Part shown: positions 40,123-51,826 of the stretch, in pieces | Position numbering within the stretch: the stretch's first letter is position 1 | Layout of the letters: each line of letters starts with the position of its first letter | NCBI RefSeq assembly: GCF_011602365.1 | Contig: NZ_JAAONZ010000017.1 | Location: 90,425-154,424, forward strand | DNA: 64,000 nt | Source: Pseudomaricurvus hydrocarbonicus | Lineage (GTDB): Bacteria; Pseudomonadota; Gammaproteobacteria; Pseudomonadales; Cellvibrionaceae | Direction of reading: 5' to 3' | Notes under the pieces: generated by a model | Seen by the model: the letters and a program-made list of their open reading frames with translations, nothing else | Database searches by the model: none | What the model was told of the DNA's origin: nothing | Position numbers and translations under genes: made by a program

Positions 40123-40160
40123 GTTCTAGGTTCTAGTTACTAGGTTCTAGGTTCTAGGCC
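40120..40160. repeat. TAGGTTC heptamer array spanning two convergent stop codons
   Basis: Heptamers start at 40120, 40127, 40134 (TAGTTAC variant), 40141 and 40148, with a partial copy at 40155. The first TAG is the stop codon of the sensor gene, and the last CTA (40154-40156) is the minus-strand stop of the AAA gene. The array thus fills the whole 31-bp gap between them. Confidence 0.88.
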
Positions 40161-41638
40161 TTCACGGTACGGTCTGCGGCCCAGTGCCGCAAGCTGGCGA
40201 GCTGCTCGGCCATCACCACCGACAATGGGGTGGTACTGACCATCGCCTGAATCAACAGGTCGTCAGTCAATGCCATTCCCTCTTCCAGAGCATAGAGCGC
40301 GGACACCACCGCCTGCTCGATTTCGGCGCCGGAAAAACCTTCTGCCACCGCGGCTATACGCCCAAGATCAAACTCGTCCGCGGAGAGATTGCGCTTTTTC
40401 AGGTGAATCGCAACAATCGATTCCCGTACCTCCGCTGTCGGCAGGTCGACAAAGAAGATTTCGTCAAAACGGCCTTTGCGCACCAGTTCGGCCGGCAATT
40501 TCTGAATATCATTGCTGGTGGCCACCAAAAATACGGGGCTTTTACGCTCTGCCATCCAGGTCAGAAAATAGCCCAGCAAGCGCCGCCCCAGACCGTCGTC
40601 GGCACCGCCCTGGGCCAGGGCTTTTTCCAGCTCATCCAACCACAACACACAGGGCGCCATGAGCTCAGCCTGCTGCAACGCCGAGCGCAGATTGCGCTCA
40701 CTTTCCCCAATAAACTTGTTGTAGAGCGAGCCCATGTCCAGCCGCAACAGCGGCAACTGCCACAATCCGGCCACCGCTTTCGCCGCCAGACTTTTACCGC
40801 CCCCCTGCACCCCCAATAACAACACGCCTCTGGGGGGTTCCAGCGAGGTCTCGCCGACAAAGGCTTTTTGCCGCTGCAGCAACCAGTGTTTAAAATTCTC
40901 CAGCCCGCCCACGCTCGCAAACGACTCGGTATCGTACTCGTAACTGAGCAGCCCCTGATGGTTGAGCATGGCAAATTTGGCACTGTTGACTTCCGGCAGG
41001 TCACTGTCGGTAATCGCCCCATCGTCGGCGATGGCGTGATAGGCAAGGCGGGTGACGTCCTGATGGGTCAGACCGCGCAAGCTCGCCAGCAACGTCTGTA
41101 ACGCCGCCGCGTCGGTGCGGATGCGCTGTTGACCGGACTGCCGGGCAAAGCGCTTCGCCTCCTGCCGGATGAGCGTCATGATTTCGTCATCGGAGGGCAA
41201 CGACAGGCGCGCCCGGGCACTGAACACGGACAACTCCGGCGGCAGCTCCAGCGCGTGACTGAGTAACACAATGCGTTTGGGCACCAGGTCGAAATTGAGC
41301 GCGATGTCCTTTAACAAACGGATCACTTTCGGCTCACCACTCAGGTGCCAGTGAAAATCACACAGCACAAAGACACCGCCGTCACTGCGGGCCTTGATTC
41401 CCTGCAACAGTTCCAGCGGGGTCTGCTCCGACTCTTTACGCTGCAATCTGGGGCCAAAGCCCACGGTGTCCAACCCCTCGGTCAGGGTCCAGCGATACAG
41501 GGGTTGCCCCTGTTTCTGGCACTGACGCTGCAGGAGGTTAAGGGCATGATTTTCCTGACTGCTCTCCAGTGCAATCAACGGTACCCGCTGCCGCAGCAAA
41601 CAGGCGATATCCTCACTCACCGTCACTTGCATATTCAT
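40154..41638 (-). CDS. Ycf46-like AAA+ ATPase
   Basis: A 494-residue protein. The N-terminal half (about 1-240) is a degenerate AAA-like domain with no Walker A motif. The C-terminal AAA domain has Walker A GVQGGGKS at 276-283, Walker B VLWLDELEKAL near 335-345, and an arginine-finger segment VRKGRFDEIFFVDLP. This is the two-domain form of Ycf46, a conserved family of unknown role, linked in cyanobacteria to carbon-use regulation. The remodelled substrate is not known. The third glycine-rich position (GGGKS) is typical of the family. Confidence 0.9.
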   Translation of the reverse strand: MNMQVTVSEDIACLLRQRVPLIALESSQENHALNLLQRQCQKQGQPLYRWTLTEGLDTVGFGPRLQRKESEQTPLELLQGIKARSDGGVFVLCDFHWHLSGEPKVIRLLKDIALNFDLVPKRIVLLSHALELPPELSVFSARARLSLPSDDEIMTLIRQEAKRFARQSGQQRIRTDAAALQTLLASLRGLTHQDVTRLAYHAIADDGAITDSDLPEVNSAKFAMLNHQGLLSYEYDTESFASVGGLENFKHWLLQRQKAFVGETSLEPPRGVLLLGVQGGGKSLAAKAVAGLWQLPLLRLDMGSLYNKFIGESERNLRSALQQAELMAPCVLWLDELEKALAQGGADDGLGRRLLGYFLTWMAERKSPVFLVATSNDIQKLPAELVRKGRFDEIFFVDLPTAEVRESIVAIHLKKRNLSADEFDLGRIAAVAEGFSGAEIEQAVVSALYALEEGMALTDDLLIQAMVSTTPLSVVMAEQLASLRHWAADRTVKA

Positions 41639-41794
41639 TCCTTGTCTTATTCCGGTTCTGGCGTCAGTTTACCCCTTAACCGCTGAATTTCGCAGCCCGT
41701 CGTTTCTCTCTGAGCCAGTCGTGAAAATTATGTCTTTCCCCCACGATCCATTACAATGAAAGGCATTGCTTTCCGAGGTTGCAGGGTATCCGCT

Positions 41795-42439
41795 ATGTCC
41801 TTTCGTCACTTATCAGTCACTGACCAGTTGCTCAGCCAAATGGATAAGGCCCTGCGCACCCTCGCACCGGGAAAAGTCTGCCATCAGCGCCCCTCTCCGG
41901 CCCAGTCCGTTAACGAGGCCGACATGACCGACGCCGAGCGCAAGCACGCCGCCGGCCTGATGCGCGTCAACCACTCCGGCGAAGTTTGCGCCCAGGCTCT
42001 TTACCAGGGGCAGGCCCTGACCGCCAAACTACCCAGGGTTCGCCAGGAAATGGAACACGCCGCGGAGGAGGAAATCGATCATCTGGCCTGGTGTCAGGAG
42101 CGCCTCGAAAACCTTGGCAGCCACACCTCGGTGTTGAACCCGCTGTGGTATGGCATGTCGTTTGGTATTGGCGCCGCCGCCGGGCTGGTGAGCGACAAGG
42201 TAAGCCTGGGCTTCGTCGCGGCGACCGAGGATCAAGTGTGCAAACACCTGCAAAGCCACCTGCACGAGCTGCCGGTGCAGGATGAGCGCAGCCGCGCCGT
42301 GGTTGAGGTGATGCTGGAAGATGAGGCCAAACACAGCCACGCGGCGTTGCAAGCGGGGGGGTATCGCTTTCCCGCGCCGGTGAAAGGTGTGATGAGCCTG
42401 ATGTCCAAAGCCATGACCAAGAGCAGCTACAAAGTTTAA
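41795..42439 (+). CDS. coq7: Ubiquinone-biosynthesis di-iron hydroxylase Coq7
   Basis: A 214-residue enzyme that hydroxylates demethoxyubiquinol in the late step of ubiquinone synthesis. The di-iron ligands lie in [30 protein letters not shown] and [16 protein letters not shown] (E...E-x2-H repeated). The start at 41795 gives the family N-terminus [13 protein letters not shown]; an ATG 39 bases earlier is less likely. It is monocistronic and divergent from the AAA gene. Confidence 0.95.
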   Translation: MSFRHLSVTDQLLSQMDKALRTLAPGKVCHQRPSPAQSVNEADMTDAERKHAAGLMRVNHSGEVCAQALYQGQALTAKLPRVRQEMEHAAEEEIDHLAWCQERLENLGSHTSVLNPLWYGMSFGIGAAAGLVSDKVSLGFVAATEDQVCKHLQSHLHELPVQDERSRAVVEVMLEDEAKHSHAALQAGGYRFPAPVKGVMSLMSKAMTKSSYKV

Positions 42440-42468
42440 CGTCGGGTGCCGGCGGCCCCGTCGCGGCG

Positions 42469-43614
42469 CTAGCGAAACCGCAAATTGCTGCGCGACAATT
42501 GATCAACGCTGGTGCACCCCATCAGGCGCATGTCCCGCTCAATCTCATCGCGCATCAACCCCAAAGCCCGCTCGACCCCGGCCTGCCCGGCCGCCGCCAG
42601 CGGGAACAGATAAAACCGTCCGCCGCCCACCGCTTTCGCCCCCAGGGACAGGGCTTTTAACACGTGCGTGCCGCGCTGAATGCCGCTGTCCATAATCACA
42701 TCAATTTTATCCCCCACCGCATCCACAATCTCCGCCAACTGGTCAAACGAGGAGCGCGAACCGTCCAACTGACGCCCGCCATGATTCGAAATCACAATCC
42801 CCGTACAGCCGATATCCACCGCCTTCTTCGCGTCCGCCACCGACATAATCCCTTTCACACAAAACTGCCCGTCCCAGCGCCGCACCATGTCTTCCACATC
42901 GCTCCAGTTAATGGCGGGATCCAGCATCTCGGTAAAGTATTTGCCGATCGACATGGCGCCACCGCTCATGTCCACGAAGTCGTCGAGTTGTGGCAGTTCA
43001 AATTTTTTGTGGGTGACGTAATTAATGCCCCACAGGGGTTTGATCAAAAATTGAAACATGCCGTTTAACGTCAGGTTAAACGGAATTGAAAAGCCCGTGC
43101 GCAGGTCGCGCTCGCGATTACCTCCGGTACTGCTGTCGACCGTCAACATCATCACTTCCACCCCCGCCGTTTTGGCGCGCTCCATCATGGAGTGATTTAA
43201 GCCCCGGTCTTTATGAAAGTAAAATTGATACACCTGAGGGGTGCGAAACTGCTGACGAACCGCTTCCAGGCTGACGGTGCCCAGGGACGACACCCCAAAC
43301 AAGGTGCCAAATTTCTCAGCCGCCGCGCCCACCGCCAGCTCACCGTCATGATGAAACAAACGTTGCAAGGCGGTCGGCGAGCAATAGATGGGTATCGCCA
43401 GCGTCTGCCCCATCACCGTCACCGACATGTCGATTTCTTTAACCCCTTGCAACACATTGGGCACCAGATCACAGCGCTCGAAAGCCTCCGTGTTGTGGCG
43501 ATAGGTCACCTCGTCATCCGCGCCGCCATCAATGTAGTTGAAAACCGGCGAGGGAAGCCGTCGCTGGGCCAGTTTGCGAAAATCGTGAAAGTTGTGGCAA
43601 TCTGTTAAACGCAT
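42469..43614 (-). CDS. lldD: FMN-dependent alpha-hydroxyacid (L-lactate) dehydrogenase
   Basis: A 381-residue TIM-barrel flavoenzyme that oxidises L-lactate or a related 2-hydroxyacid and feeds electrons to quinone. FNYIDGGADDE is near the N-terminus. The catalytic histidine and FMN contacts fall in ISNHGGRQLDGS, and FMN-phosphate binding in IMDSGIQRGTHVLKAL. The ATG at 43614 is chosen because it opens with the family's MRLTDCHNFHDFRKLAQ; upstream sequence shows no domain. It could also be a mandelate- or glycolate-type enzyme. It lies just downstream of the divergent RDD gene. Confidence 0.88.
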   Translation of the reverse strand: MRLTDCHNFHDFRKLAQRRLPSPVFNYIDGGADDEVTYRHNTEAFERCDLVPNVLQGVKEIDMSVTVMGQTLAIPIYCSPTALQRLFHHDGELAVGAAAEKFGTLFGVSSLGTVSLEAVRQQFRTPQVYQFYFHKDRGLNHSMMERAKTAGVEVMMLTVDSSTGGNRERDLRTGFSIPFNLTLNGMFQFLIKPLWGINYVTHKKFELPQLDDFVDMSGGAMSIGKYFTEMLDPAINWSDVEDMVRRWDGQFCVKGIMSVADAKKAVDIGCTGIVISNHGGRQLDGSRSSFDQLAEIVDAVGDKIDVIMDSGIQRGTHVLKALSLGAKAVGGGRFYLFPLAAAGQAGVERALGLMRDEIERDMRLMGCTSVDQLSRSNLRFR

Positions 43615-43704
43615 GGGGGAGCATCTCTGTTTGCTGTCTAGGCCAGGCAGACTTAAGATTTCTCTCAGCGCCAGCGGTTGGGACCACTGACCAGGACAGG
43701 AGAA

Positions 43705-44226
43705 ATGAACATGAGCAGCCATAGCCCAGAGACTAACACATCGCCACGCAATCCCGGCACCCCCTCTTTATCCACTATTGACACCTCTCACGCTCAACAT
43801 GACCGCAGCAATCCGCCACAGTACGCCGGCTTCTGGATCCGCACCGCCGCGGCCCTGATCGACAGCTTAATCATCCTGGCGGTGACCATGCCGCTATTAA
43901 CCCTGGTGTATGGCCGCGAATACTGGCTGGGTGATCTCGCCATCCAGGGGACCTGGGATGTTTTATTCAACTACCTACTCCCGGCCCTGGCGGTGATTCT
44001 TTTCTGGATTTACCGATCGGCAACCCCGGGAAAGATGCTGCTTAAGTTGACCATCGTCGATGCCGCAACCGGAGGCAAGCCCCGAACCGGCCAATGGGTG
44101 GGGCGATATTTTGCCTATTACCTCTCCATCCTGCCGCTGATGCTGGGTTTCATTTGGGTTGCGTTTGACGCTCGCAAGCAGGGCTTTCACGACAAGTTGG
44201 CGGGGACGGTGGTGATTCGAAAATAA
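43705..44226 (+). CDS. RDD-family membrane protein
   Basis: A 173-residue protein with a polar N-terminus of about 40 residues, then an RDD domain (YAGFWIRTAAALIDSLIIL through the end) with three membrane helices. RDD proteins are widespread in bacteria, and some act in ion or osmolyte transport; this one cannot be assigned. The ATG at 43705 has AGGAG upstream. It is divergent from lldD. Confidence 0.85.
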   Translation: MNMSSHSPETNTSPRNPGTPSLSTIDTSHAQHDRSNPPQYAGFWIRTAAALIDSLIILAVTMPLLTLVYGREYWLGDLAIQGTWDVLFNYLLPALAVILFWIYRSATPGKMLLKLTIVDAATGGKPRTGQWVGRYFAYYLSILPLMLGFIWVAFDARKQGFHDKLAGTVVIRK

Positions 44227-44298
44227 GTGGCCAGTCAGCCCAGGCTGCCCTCTCTTGCTGTGCAATTCACCTTGGTCGAGTGGCGAAACGTAGGTGGT

Positions 44299-44329
44299 AA
44301 AAAATCGCCGCTGTGTAGAAACAGCGGCG
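44299..44329 (-). terminator. Intrinsic terminator of the nba operon
   Basis: CGCCGCTGT (44306-44314) pairs exactly with ACAGCGGCG (44321-44329). On the minus strand it is followed by ATTTTTT. It sits about 90 bp past the nbaD stop codon. Confidence 0.85.
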
Positions 44330-44418
44330 CCACAGTCAAAAAATGTGCAGAGAACATCCCCTATTGATGACTGTGCAAAACGGTGTGATGAATGAAAGGG
44401 TATGACCGCTAAGCCGGG

Positions 44419-45414
44419 TTACGACAAGGCGAAAAAATCCAGTGCGTTCAACCCCAGAATTTTCTGTTTGCGCTCGGCCGAAAAGGTCGCGTGTCCACGC
44501 ACCAGTTTGCCCACCTGTTGTTCGCCCAACGGAAATGGCGAGTCGGAACCCAGCAGCACCCGCTCCTCCCCCATGACGTTCACCAACAACTCCAGCGAAT
44601 CTTCACTGAATACAGCCGAATCCACATAAAAGCGATCGGTATAGTGAGACGGCGGATGAGGACAGTCTTCACGCACAATGTCGCGGTGCTGCCAGGCGTT
44701 TTCCACCCGCCCCAGGGTGAACGCAAAACTGCCGCCACCGTGAGCAAAGCACAGCTTCAACTCCTTGGGAATACGCTCAAACGCCCCCGACAAAATCAGT
44801 GACAAAATCGACAGCTGCGTCTCGGCCGGCATAGCCACCAGCCACTGCAACATGTACTTCGGCATACGCTCATGACCGAGCATGTCCCAGGGGTGAACCA
44901 GAACCGGCATCCGTTCACTGGCACAGTGTTGCAAAAAAGTGACCAGACCTTCATCGTCCAGATTCTTTAAACCCACGTGATTACCAATCTGCACCCCAAC
45001 GTGCCCCTGGGCTTTGGAGCGGCTCACTTCAGTACAGGCCGCGTCAATATCTTGCAGCGGCACCTGACACAAGGCTTTTAGTCGTTGCGGCCGATGACTG
45101 CACATGTCCAGTGCCAGATCGTTAAAAATGGCCGCCGCCTCGGCCGCGTGCCTGACCGGGCGGTCGTAACCAAACAGCACCGGGGTGGCGCACATGATTT
45201 GGATATCGACCCCGTCGCGATCCATTTCTTCCAAACGCAACACCGGATTCCACAGGGCTTCGTACACCGGGCGAAAAGCTTTTTCCCCCACCATCAACAT
45301 GCCGCGCCCGGCCTCGGTGTGTTTCAACCACGGCCAGTCCGGGGTGCCAAAACGCTCGGCCAGATCCGGCCAGCGCTCAGGCACAAAATGGGTATGCATA
45401 TCCACTACAGTCAT
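44419..45414 (-). CDS. nbaD: 2-amino-3-carboxymuconate-6-semialdehyde decarboxylase
   Basis: A 331-residue amidohydrolase-fold enzyme that decarboxylates ACMS to 2-aminomuconate-6-semialdehyde. The zinc ligands H7 and H9 appear in [10 protein letters not shown], and [12 protein letters not shown] with [12 protein letters not shown] is typical of ACMSD. It removes the unstable ring-cleavage product before it can cyclise to quinolinate. Last gene of the nba operon, 35 bp after nbaC. Confidence 0.96.
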   Translation of the reverse strand: MTVVDMHTHFVPERWPDLAERFGTPDWPWLKHTEAGRGMLMVGEKAFRPVYEALWNPVLRLEEMDRDGVDIQIMCATPVLFGYDRPVRHAAEAAAIFNDLALDMCSHRPQRLKALCQVPLQDIDAACTEVSRSKAQGHVGVQIGNHVGLKNLDDEGLVTFLQHCASERMPVLVHPWDMLGHERMPKYMLQWLVAMPAETQLSILSLILSGAFERIPKELKLCFAHGGGSFAFTLGRVENAWQHRDIVREDCPHPPSHYTDRFYVDSAVFSEDSLELLVNVMGEERVLLGSDSPFPLGEQQVGKLVRGHATFSAERKQKILGLNALDFFALS

Positions 45415-45449
45415 AATCTACTTCTCAAATTTCGTTCAGCACACAGCCG

Positions 45450-46498
<1,049 letters not shown>

Positions 46499-46516
46499 GC
46501 TCTCTCCTTAGCCATT

Positions 46517-47311
46517 TTATGGGTGTATCAATTCACTGACGGCAAACTCAGCCACACCCAACTTTTCGGTGTTGACTCGAACATGCACGCCCGGCCGAAG
46601 GGCTTCTGCCGCCGTCGCCGCGCCTGCCAGCACCACACTGCCTTCCGGCAAGACAGCGCCAGCCTCACCCGCCATACGCGCTGCCGCTACCAGAGAGCGG
46701 TAGGGATTGCCCAGAATGGCGGCACTGGAACCTATCTGCACCGGCACCCCATCAAATTCCAGCACCATGCCCAGATTGGCAATATCAACACTGGCTTGCT
46801 GCCAGGCGCCGATGGTAAAAGCCGACGAGGAACAGTTATCGGCAATCACATCCTGCAGGGAAAACTTAAAATTGTTGTAGCGTGAGTCAATCACTTCGAG
46901 CGCCGGAGCCACCGCCTCTACCGCGCTCATGGCTTGCGCCAGATTAATCACACCGCTCAACGGCTTGTTCAACAGAAAGGCAATTTCCGGCTCCACTCGC
47001 GGGTGAATGAAACGGGACAGGTCCAGCTCACCGCCGTCTTCAATGGCCATGCCGCTGGTGAGTGGTCCCCAGATCATGTCATCGACGCCCATTTGAATCA
47101 TCTTCGCACGGCTGGTAAATCCCATCTTTATTCCCAGAGTTTGTTCACCACGCTCATAACGCCGGGCCAGCGACAGCGCTTGCACCTCATAGGCCTGTGC
47201 CACCGACAGGTCAAACCCCTGGGCCGACAACTGCTCAATGGCACTGGCCCGATGGGCGGCGGTGTCGACCATCACCGCTAGCGCGGTTAACTGCTGACTG
47301 GATAAGTTCAC
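46517..47311 (-). CDS. nbaG: 4-oxalocrotonate decarboxylase
   Basis: A 264-residue member of the hydratase/decarboxylase family. [19 protein letters not shown] and [20 protein letters not shown] match DmpH/XylI-type decarboxylases rather than hydratases. It converts 2-oxalocrotonate to 2-oxopent-4-enoate. The GTG start overlaps the nbaI stop (GTGA), and GGAGGT lies 8 bases upstream. Confidence 0.93.
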   Translation of the reverse strand: MNLSSQQLTALAVMVDTAAHRASAIEQLSAQGFDLSVAQAYEVQALSLARRYERGEQTLGIKMGFTSRAKMIQMGVDDMIWGPLTSGMAIEDGGELDLSRFIHPRVEPEIAFLLNKPLSGVINLAQAMSAVEAVAPALEVIDSRYNNFKFSLQDVIADNCSSSAFTIGAWQQASVDIANLGMVLEFDGVPVQIGSSAAILGNPYRSLVAAARMAGEAGAVLPEGSVVLAGAATAAEALRPGVHVRVNTEKLGVAEFAVSELIHP

Positions 47312-48381
47312 CTTGATACCTCCGACGTGTTGCTTGCGGCGGACAGGGTGTCCACCGGTTGTTGTTTTTTCTGCAGCAGGTCCAGAGCCACATCCACAAT
47401 CATATCTTCCTGTCCCCCCACCATCGCCCGCGCCCCCAGCTCCACCAAAATCTCACGCGTGTCCAGGCCATAAGTCGCGGCCGCGGTTTCCGCGTGACGC
47501 AAAAAACTGGAATAGACTCCGGCATAACCCAGCGACAAGGTTTCGCGATCGACCTGCACCGGACGATCCTGCAGTGGCCGCACCAGATCATCCGCCGCAT
47601 CCATCAACGTGTACAAGTCACTGCCGTGTTTAAGGCCCATGCGATCAGCGGCAGCGATAAAGACTTCCAGCGGGGCATTGCCAGCCCCGGCGCCCATCCC
47701 CGCCAGCGAGGCATCAATACGACGTGCGCCATGCTCGGCTGCGATCAGGGAGTTGGCCACACCCAGCGATAAATTGTGATGGGCGTGAATGCCAATTTCG
47801 GTTTCCGGTTTTAACGAGTGCCGCAGCGCGGACACCCGTGCAGCGACATCGTTCATATTCATGGCCCCGCCGGAGTCCACCACATACACACACTGGGCAC
47901 CGTAAGACTCCATCAGCAGGGCTTGCTCAGCCAGCCCTTGCGGACTGTTCATGTGTGACATCATCAGAAAGCCAACGGTGTCCATCCCCAACTCACGAGC
48001 GTACTCAATGTGTTGACGGGAAATATCCCCTTCGGTGCAATGGGTGGCTACCCGCACCGAGCGCACACCCGCAGCGTAAGCCCATTGCAAATCTTCTTTG
48101 ACGGCAATGCCCGGCAGGATCAGCGTGGTTAACACCGTGCTATCAAGGACATCCGCCACCGCTTCGATCCACGCTTTATCCGTGTGTGCGCCAAAGCCAT
48201 AATTAAAACTGGAACCGCCCAAACCATCACCGTGTGCCACTTCCAAGGCATCGACCCCCGCCGCTTCCAGCGCTCGTGCAATGGCCTGTACCTGATCAAG
48301 ACTGTACTGGTGACGGATAGCGTGCATACCGTCGCGCAAGGTGACGTCCTGAATGTAAAGTGGTTTCAATTCGTTCATCAT
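47308..48381 (-). CDS. nbaI: 4-hydroxy-2-oxovalerate aldolase
   Basis: A 357-residue HMGL-like TIM-barrel aldolase that cleaves 4-hydroxy-2-oxovalerate to pyruvate and acetaldehyde. [14 protein letters not shown] holds the metal and base residues, and [15 protein letters not shown] holds the metal histidines. It normally forms a channelling complex with the acetaldehyde dehydrogenase, encoded here directly upstream (7-bp gap). Confidence 0.97.
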   Translation of the reverse strand: MMNELKPLYIQDVTLRDGMHAIRHQYSLDQVQAIARALEAAGVDALEVAHGDGLGGSSFNYGFGAHTDKAWIEAVADVLDSTVLTTLILPGIAVKEDLQWAYAAGVRSVRVATHCTEGDISRQHIEYARELGMDTVGFLMMSHMNSPQGLAEQALLMESYGAQCVYVVDSGGAMNMNDVAARVSALRHSLKPETEIGIHAHHNLSLGVANSLIAAEHGARRIDASLAGMGAGAGNAPLEVFIAAADRMGLKHGSDLYTLMDAADDLVRPLQDRPVQVDRETLSLGYAGVYSSFLRHAETAAATYGLDTREILVELGARAMVGGQEDMIVDVALDLLQKKQQPVDTLSAASNTSEVSR

Positions 48382-48388
48382 TTTTTCC

Positions 48389-49351
48389 TCAAGCCGTCAG
48401 CCGTTGAAACTTTTTCAGCGCAATGCGCTCAGCCGTACCGAGCGCGGCCGAGGTCATTATGTCGAGATTGCCTGCGTAGGCCGGCAGGTAGTGTGCAGCG
48501 CCTTCAACCTCCAGAAAAATGGAAGATTTCAGTCCGGAAAAATTTCCGTAACCCGGGATGTGTAACGGTGTCTCCGGCGAAAAGTGTTCGAACTGAACTT
48601 TTTGCTTTAACCGATAACCCGGCACATAGCTTTGAACGTCTTTCGCCATCCGCTCCACCGACGCCTGAATTTTTTCCTCGGCGACGGACTCGCTCAACAC
48701 CAGCACCGTATCGCGCATGATCATGGGCGGCTCGGCCGGGTTTAGAATAATGATCGCCTTGCCCCGCGCAGCGCCGCCCACCTGCTCAATGGCCCGGGCC
48801 GTGGTCTGGGTGAACTCATCAATGTTGGCACGAGTGCCCGGTCCGGCAGAGCGCGATGCGACTGAGGCAATGATTTCGGCGTAGTGCACCTTGGCCACCC
48901 GACTGACGGCGGCTACCATCGGAATGGTCGCCTGGCCTCCGCAGGTAACCATATTCACATTGCCCTGCTCCAGGTGTTCCTCCACATTCACCACCGGCAC
49001 CGTATAGGGACCAATTGCTGCCGGAGTCAGATCGACGACCACTTTGCCGTGTTGTTGCAATTCGTTGTTGTGGTGTTGATGGGCACTGGCTGAAGTGGCA
49101 TCAAACACAATTTTGATGTCCGTAAATTCAGCCATCGACAGCAAGCCACGCAGACCATGATGGGTGGTGGCGACCCCCAGGCGCTGCGCCCGGGCCAGAC
49201 CGTCCGATGCCGGATCAATGCCCACCATCACCGCTATCTCTAACACTGTGGACGTGCGCAAGATTTTCATCATCAGGTCGGTGCCAATATTGCCCGAGCC
49301 AATGATGGCCACTTTGATTTTTTCCACTGGCATTTTTTGCTGTGCTGACAT
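48389..49351 (-). CDS. nbaJ: Acetaldehyde dehydrogenase (acetylating)
   Basis: A 320-residue NAD enzyme that turns acetaldehyde into acetyl-CoA. The Rossmann motif is [13 protein letters not shown], and the catalytic cysteine lies in [17 protein letters not shown] at 49351 overlaps the nbaH stop (TGATG) and has GGAGG upstream; the longer reading frame is rejected because it would overlap nbaH. It is the partner of NbaI. Confidence 0.96.
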   Translation of the reverse strand: MSAQQKMPVEKIKVAIIGSGNIGTDLMMKILRTSTVLEIAVMVGIDPASDGLARAQRLGVATTHHGLRGLLSMAEFTDIKIVFDATSASAHQHHNNELQQHGKVVVDLTPAAIGPYTVPVVNVEEHLEQGNVNMVTCGGQATIPMVAAVSRVAKVHYAEIIASVASRSAGPGTRANIDEFTQTTARAIEQVGGAARGKAIIILNPAEPPMIMRDTVLVLSESVAEEKIQASVERMAKDVQSYVPGYRLKQKVQFEHFSPETPLHIPGYGNFSGLKSSIFLEVEGAAHYLPAYAGNLDIMTSAALGTAERIALKKFQRLTA

Positions 49352-50145
49352 CAGTACGCCTCCGCCGCAAAACCGACCCGCACCGACCCCAGGCCGGAAA
49401 TTCGCGCCTCGACACGATCCCCCGGCGCCACCTGCACCATGGGCCCCAGTGCGCCGGTCAGAATAGTGTCGCCCGCTTTCAGTGGCGTGCCCTGTTCGAC
49501 AAAAGTTCGCGCCAGCCACACCGCCGCATTCAACGGGTTACCCAGACACGCCTGACCTGCACCCACCGAAATCTGTTCACCGCGACGCTCCATCACCATG
49601 CCACACAAACGCAAGTCCACCTCCGTCAGTTTTTTCGGCGAGCTGCCCAACACGTACAAACCGGATGAGGCATTGTCGGCAATGGTATCAACGATGTTGA
49701 TGTCCCATTTGTGAATACGACTGCCGACAATTTCGATGGCTGGCAGTAGATAAGCGGTGGCGCGGATCACGTCCGCGACGGTTGGCTGAGACATATCCAA
49801 ATCGCGCTCCAGCACCAGTGCGACTTCGGCTTCCACTTTCGGCTGCATCACCTCATGGATCGCCACGTCGGCGCCGTCGCTCACAAACATGTCCGCAAAC
49901 AACACCCCAAAGTCCGGCTGGTTCACGCCCAGCTGGGTTTGCACGCTGGTGGACGTCAGCCCCGCTTTACAACCCACCACGCGGCGCCCCTGTTCGACCC
50001 AGTGTTGCGTATTGACCCGCTGAACGGCGTAAGCCGTTTGCAGGCACATCGCAGGTAAGATGTCGCGCACTGGCTCACAGGGCCGGCCACGGGTATGAGC
50101 CTGGCGAATCCGTTCTGCCGCCTCTAGAATAATTTCGTTTGTCAT
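49351..50145 (-). CDS. nbaH: 2-oxopent-4-enoate hydratase
   Basis: A 264-residue paralogue of Nba[20 protein letters not shown] and [18 protein letters not shown] match XylJ/DmpE-type hydratases, so this copy makes 4-hydroxy-2-oxovalerate. The stop codon overlaps the nbaJ start. nbaE precedes it with a 24-bp gap. Confidence 0.95.
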   Translation of the reverse strand: MTNEIILEAAERIRQAHTRGRPCEPVRDILPAMCLQTAYAVQRVNTQHWVEQGRRVVGCKAGLTSTSVQTQLGVNQPDFGVLFADMFVSDGADVAIHEVMQPKVEAEVALVLERDLDMSQPTVADVIRATAYLLPAIEIVGSRIHKWDINIVDTIADNASSGLYVLGSSPKKLTEVDLRLCGMVMERRGEQISVGAGQACLGNPLNAAVWLARTFVEQGTPLKAGDTILTGALGPMVQVAPGDRVEARISGLGSVRVGFAAEAY

Positions 50146-50169
50146 AATGAATAACCTGAATATTAACGA

Positions 50170-51648
50170 CTACAGCTTGATGCAAATGTTGGTCGGCTCT
50201 GAATAAAAATTCAGCGAGTGCACGCCACCTTCGCGACCAACACCGGATAACTTCACACCGCCAAACGGTGTGCGCAGATCGCGCAGGTACCAGGTATTGA
50301 CCCAGGCAATACCCACCTCCAGCTGCTGGGCCACGCGGTGAGCTCGCGGCAAGTTCGTCGTCCACACCGTCGCCGCCAAACCGTAGTGACTGTCGTTGGC
50401 CATGGCGACTGCTTGCGCTTCGGTATCAAAAGGCGTGATATGACAGACGGGCCCGAACACTTCTTCTTTAACGATGCGCGCGTGCTCTGGCAAACCGGTA
50501 AAAATGGTGGGCTCAACAAACGCACCGTTATCGCGAGCGTCACCGAACACCGGCACCCCGCCGCCGGTGACCACGGTCGCGCCCTCCGCTTTGGCCGATG
50601 CAAAATAGGAAACGACCTTGTCGCGGTGTTTGTGAGAAATCAGCGGACCCATGTCGGTATTTTCATCCAGTGGCCAACCGATGTTGATGGCTTGCGCCTT
50701 GGCCTTTAAGGCCGCGACAAACTTGTCAAAGATGGGGCGCTGCACATAGAGTCGCTCGGTACACAGACACACCTGGCCGCCATTGGTAAACACCGAGCGC
50801 GCCGTACCGTTTACCGCTTCGTCAAAATCACAGTCATCAAAAATGATGCCGGCGTTTTTACCGCCCAGCTCAAACGACAAGGCTTTCACACCATCGGCGG
50901 CTGCGCGCATGATCGCCGAACCGGTCTTGGACTCACCGGTAAAGGTCACCGCGTCCACCCCCGGATGCGTGGTTAAGAACTCGCCGGCGGAGTTCGGTCC
51001 AAAACCGTGCACCAGATTGAACACGCCTGCCGGCACTCCCGCCGCATGCATCACTTCGGCCAACAGCGTGGCCGTGGCCGGCGTTTCCTCTGAAGGCTTG
51101 GCGATCACGGTGTTACCCGCGGCCAGTGCCGGCGCCAGTTTCCAGGTCAGCAACAACAGCGGCAGGTTCCAGGGGGCAATGACGGCCACCACCCCCAGCG
51201 GTTTATTGACCGCATAGTTCAGCGCACCGCGGCCATCGTCGGTGGGGGTTTGAAAACATTCACTGGATTGCGACTTGATCATATCCGCAAAAATTCGAAA
51301 GTTGGCCGCACCGCGCGGAATGTCGATGCTGCGCGCCTGATGAAACGACTTACCGGTATCCGCCATTTCCGCGGCGACAAATTCCTCAAAACGCGCCTCA
51401 ATCCCGTCGGCCACCCGATGCAGCAATTGACAGCGGACCGCCGGGGCCATCTGCCCCCAGTCACCGTGCAATGCCCGTCGAGCCGCCTTAACGGCGGCAT
51501 CCACGGTGGCGGCATCCGCTTCCGCCACCCGATTAATTTCTGAACCATCCACCGGATTGATGTTCGCAAACAGCCTGTTGCTGGCCACAAACTCACCCGC
51601 CACATAATTCCTGAGGACACCACCTGCGTGAGGGACTTTCTCGTACAT
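50170..51648 (-). CDS. nbaE: 2-aminomuconate-6-semialdehyde dehydrogenase
   Basis: A 492-residue aldehyde dehydrogenase that oxidises 2-aminomuconate semialdehyde to 2-aminomuconate. ALSFELGGKNAGIIFDDCD has the catalytic glutamate, and the catalytic cysteine is in NGGQVCLCTERLYVQ. The C-terminal GVGREGGVHSLNFYSE is typical of muconic-semialdehyde enzymes. First gene of nbaEHJIGFCD, 145 bp from an operator-like inverted repeat. Confidence 0.95.
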   Translation of the reverse strand: MYEKVPHAGGVLRNYVAGEFVASNRLFANINPVDGSEINRVAEADAATVDAAVKAARRALHGDWGQMAPAVRCQLLHRVADGIEARFEEFVAAEMADTGKSFHQARSIDIPRGAANFRIFADMIKSQSSECFQTPTDDGRGALNYAVNKPLGVVAVIAPWNLPLLLLTWKLAPALAAGNTVIAKPSEETPATATLLAEVMHAAGVPAGVFNLVHGFGPNSAGEFLTTHPGVDAVTFTGESKTGSAIMRAAADGVKALSFELGGKNAGIIFDDCDFDEAVNGTARSVFTNGGQVCLCTERLYVQRPIFDKFVAALKAKAQAINIGWPLDENTDMGPLISHKHRDKVVSYFASAKAEGATVVTGGGVPVFGDARDNGAFVEPTIFTGLPEHARIVKEEVFGPVCHITPFDTEAQAVAMANDSHYGLAATVWTTNLPRAHRVAQQLEVGIAWVNTWYLRDLRTPFGGVKLSGVGREGGVHSLNFYSEPTNICIKL

Positions 51649-51791
51649 CGGCTTCTACCTGTTCCCGTTAAAAGCGAATGACGCCACTGGGTTCGCTGCA
51701 AGGCTGCAGGAACCTCAGGGTGACATCATGTTGGTTCTGAGGGGCACTGTACGCCAGCCAAGCATAATGGAAAAATAACCATTTATGGATC

Positions 51792-51815
51792 AGCTATATT
51801 GTTTTTAATATAGCT
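51792..51815. promoter_or_regulatory. Operator copy 1, upstream of nbaE
   Basis: AGCTATATT and AATATAGCT are perfect 9-bp arms around six bases, containing GCTAT-N12-ATAGC. It is 145 bp before nbaE and 12 bp past the porin stop. Likely binding site of the cluster's LysR regulator, since the motif recurs at four other units. Confidence 0.65.
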
Positions 51816-51826
51816 ATGCGCAACCC

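Noticed and set aside
48389..49519. A longer NbaJ start 56 codons upstream
   Set aside because: It would overlap nbaH deeply. The ATG at 49351 overlaps the nbaH stop as TGATG and has a good ribosome binding site.
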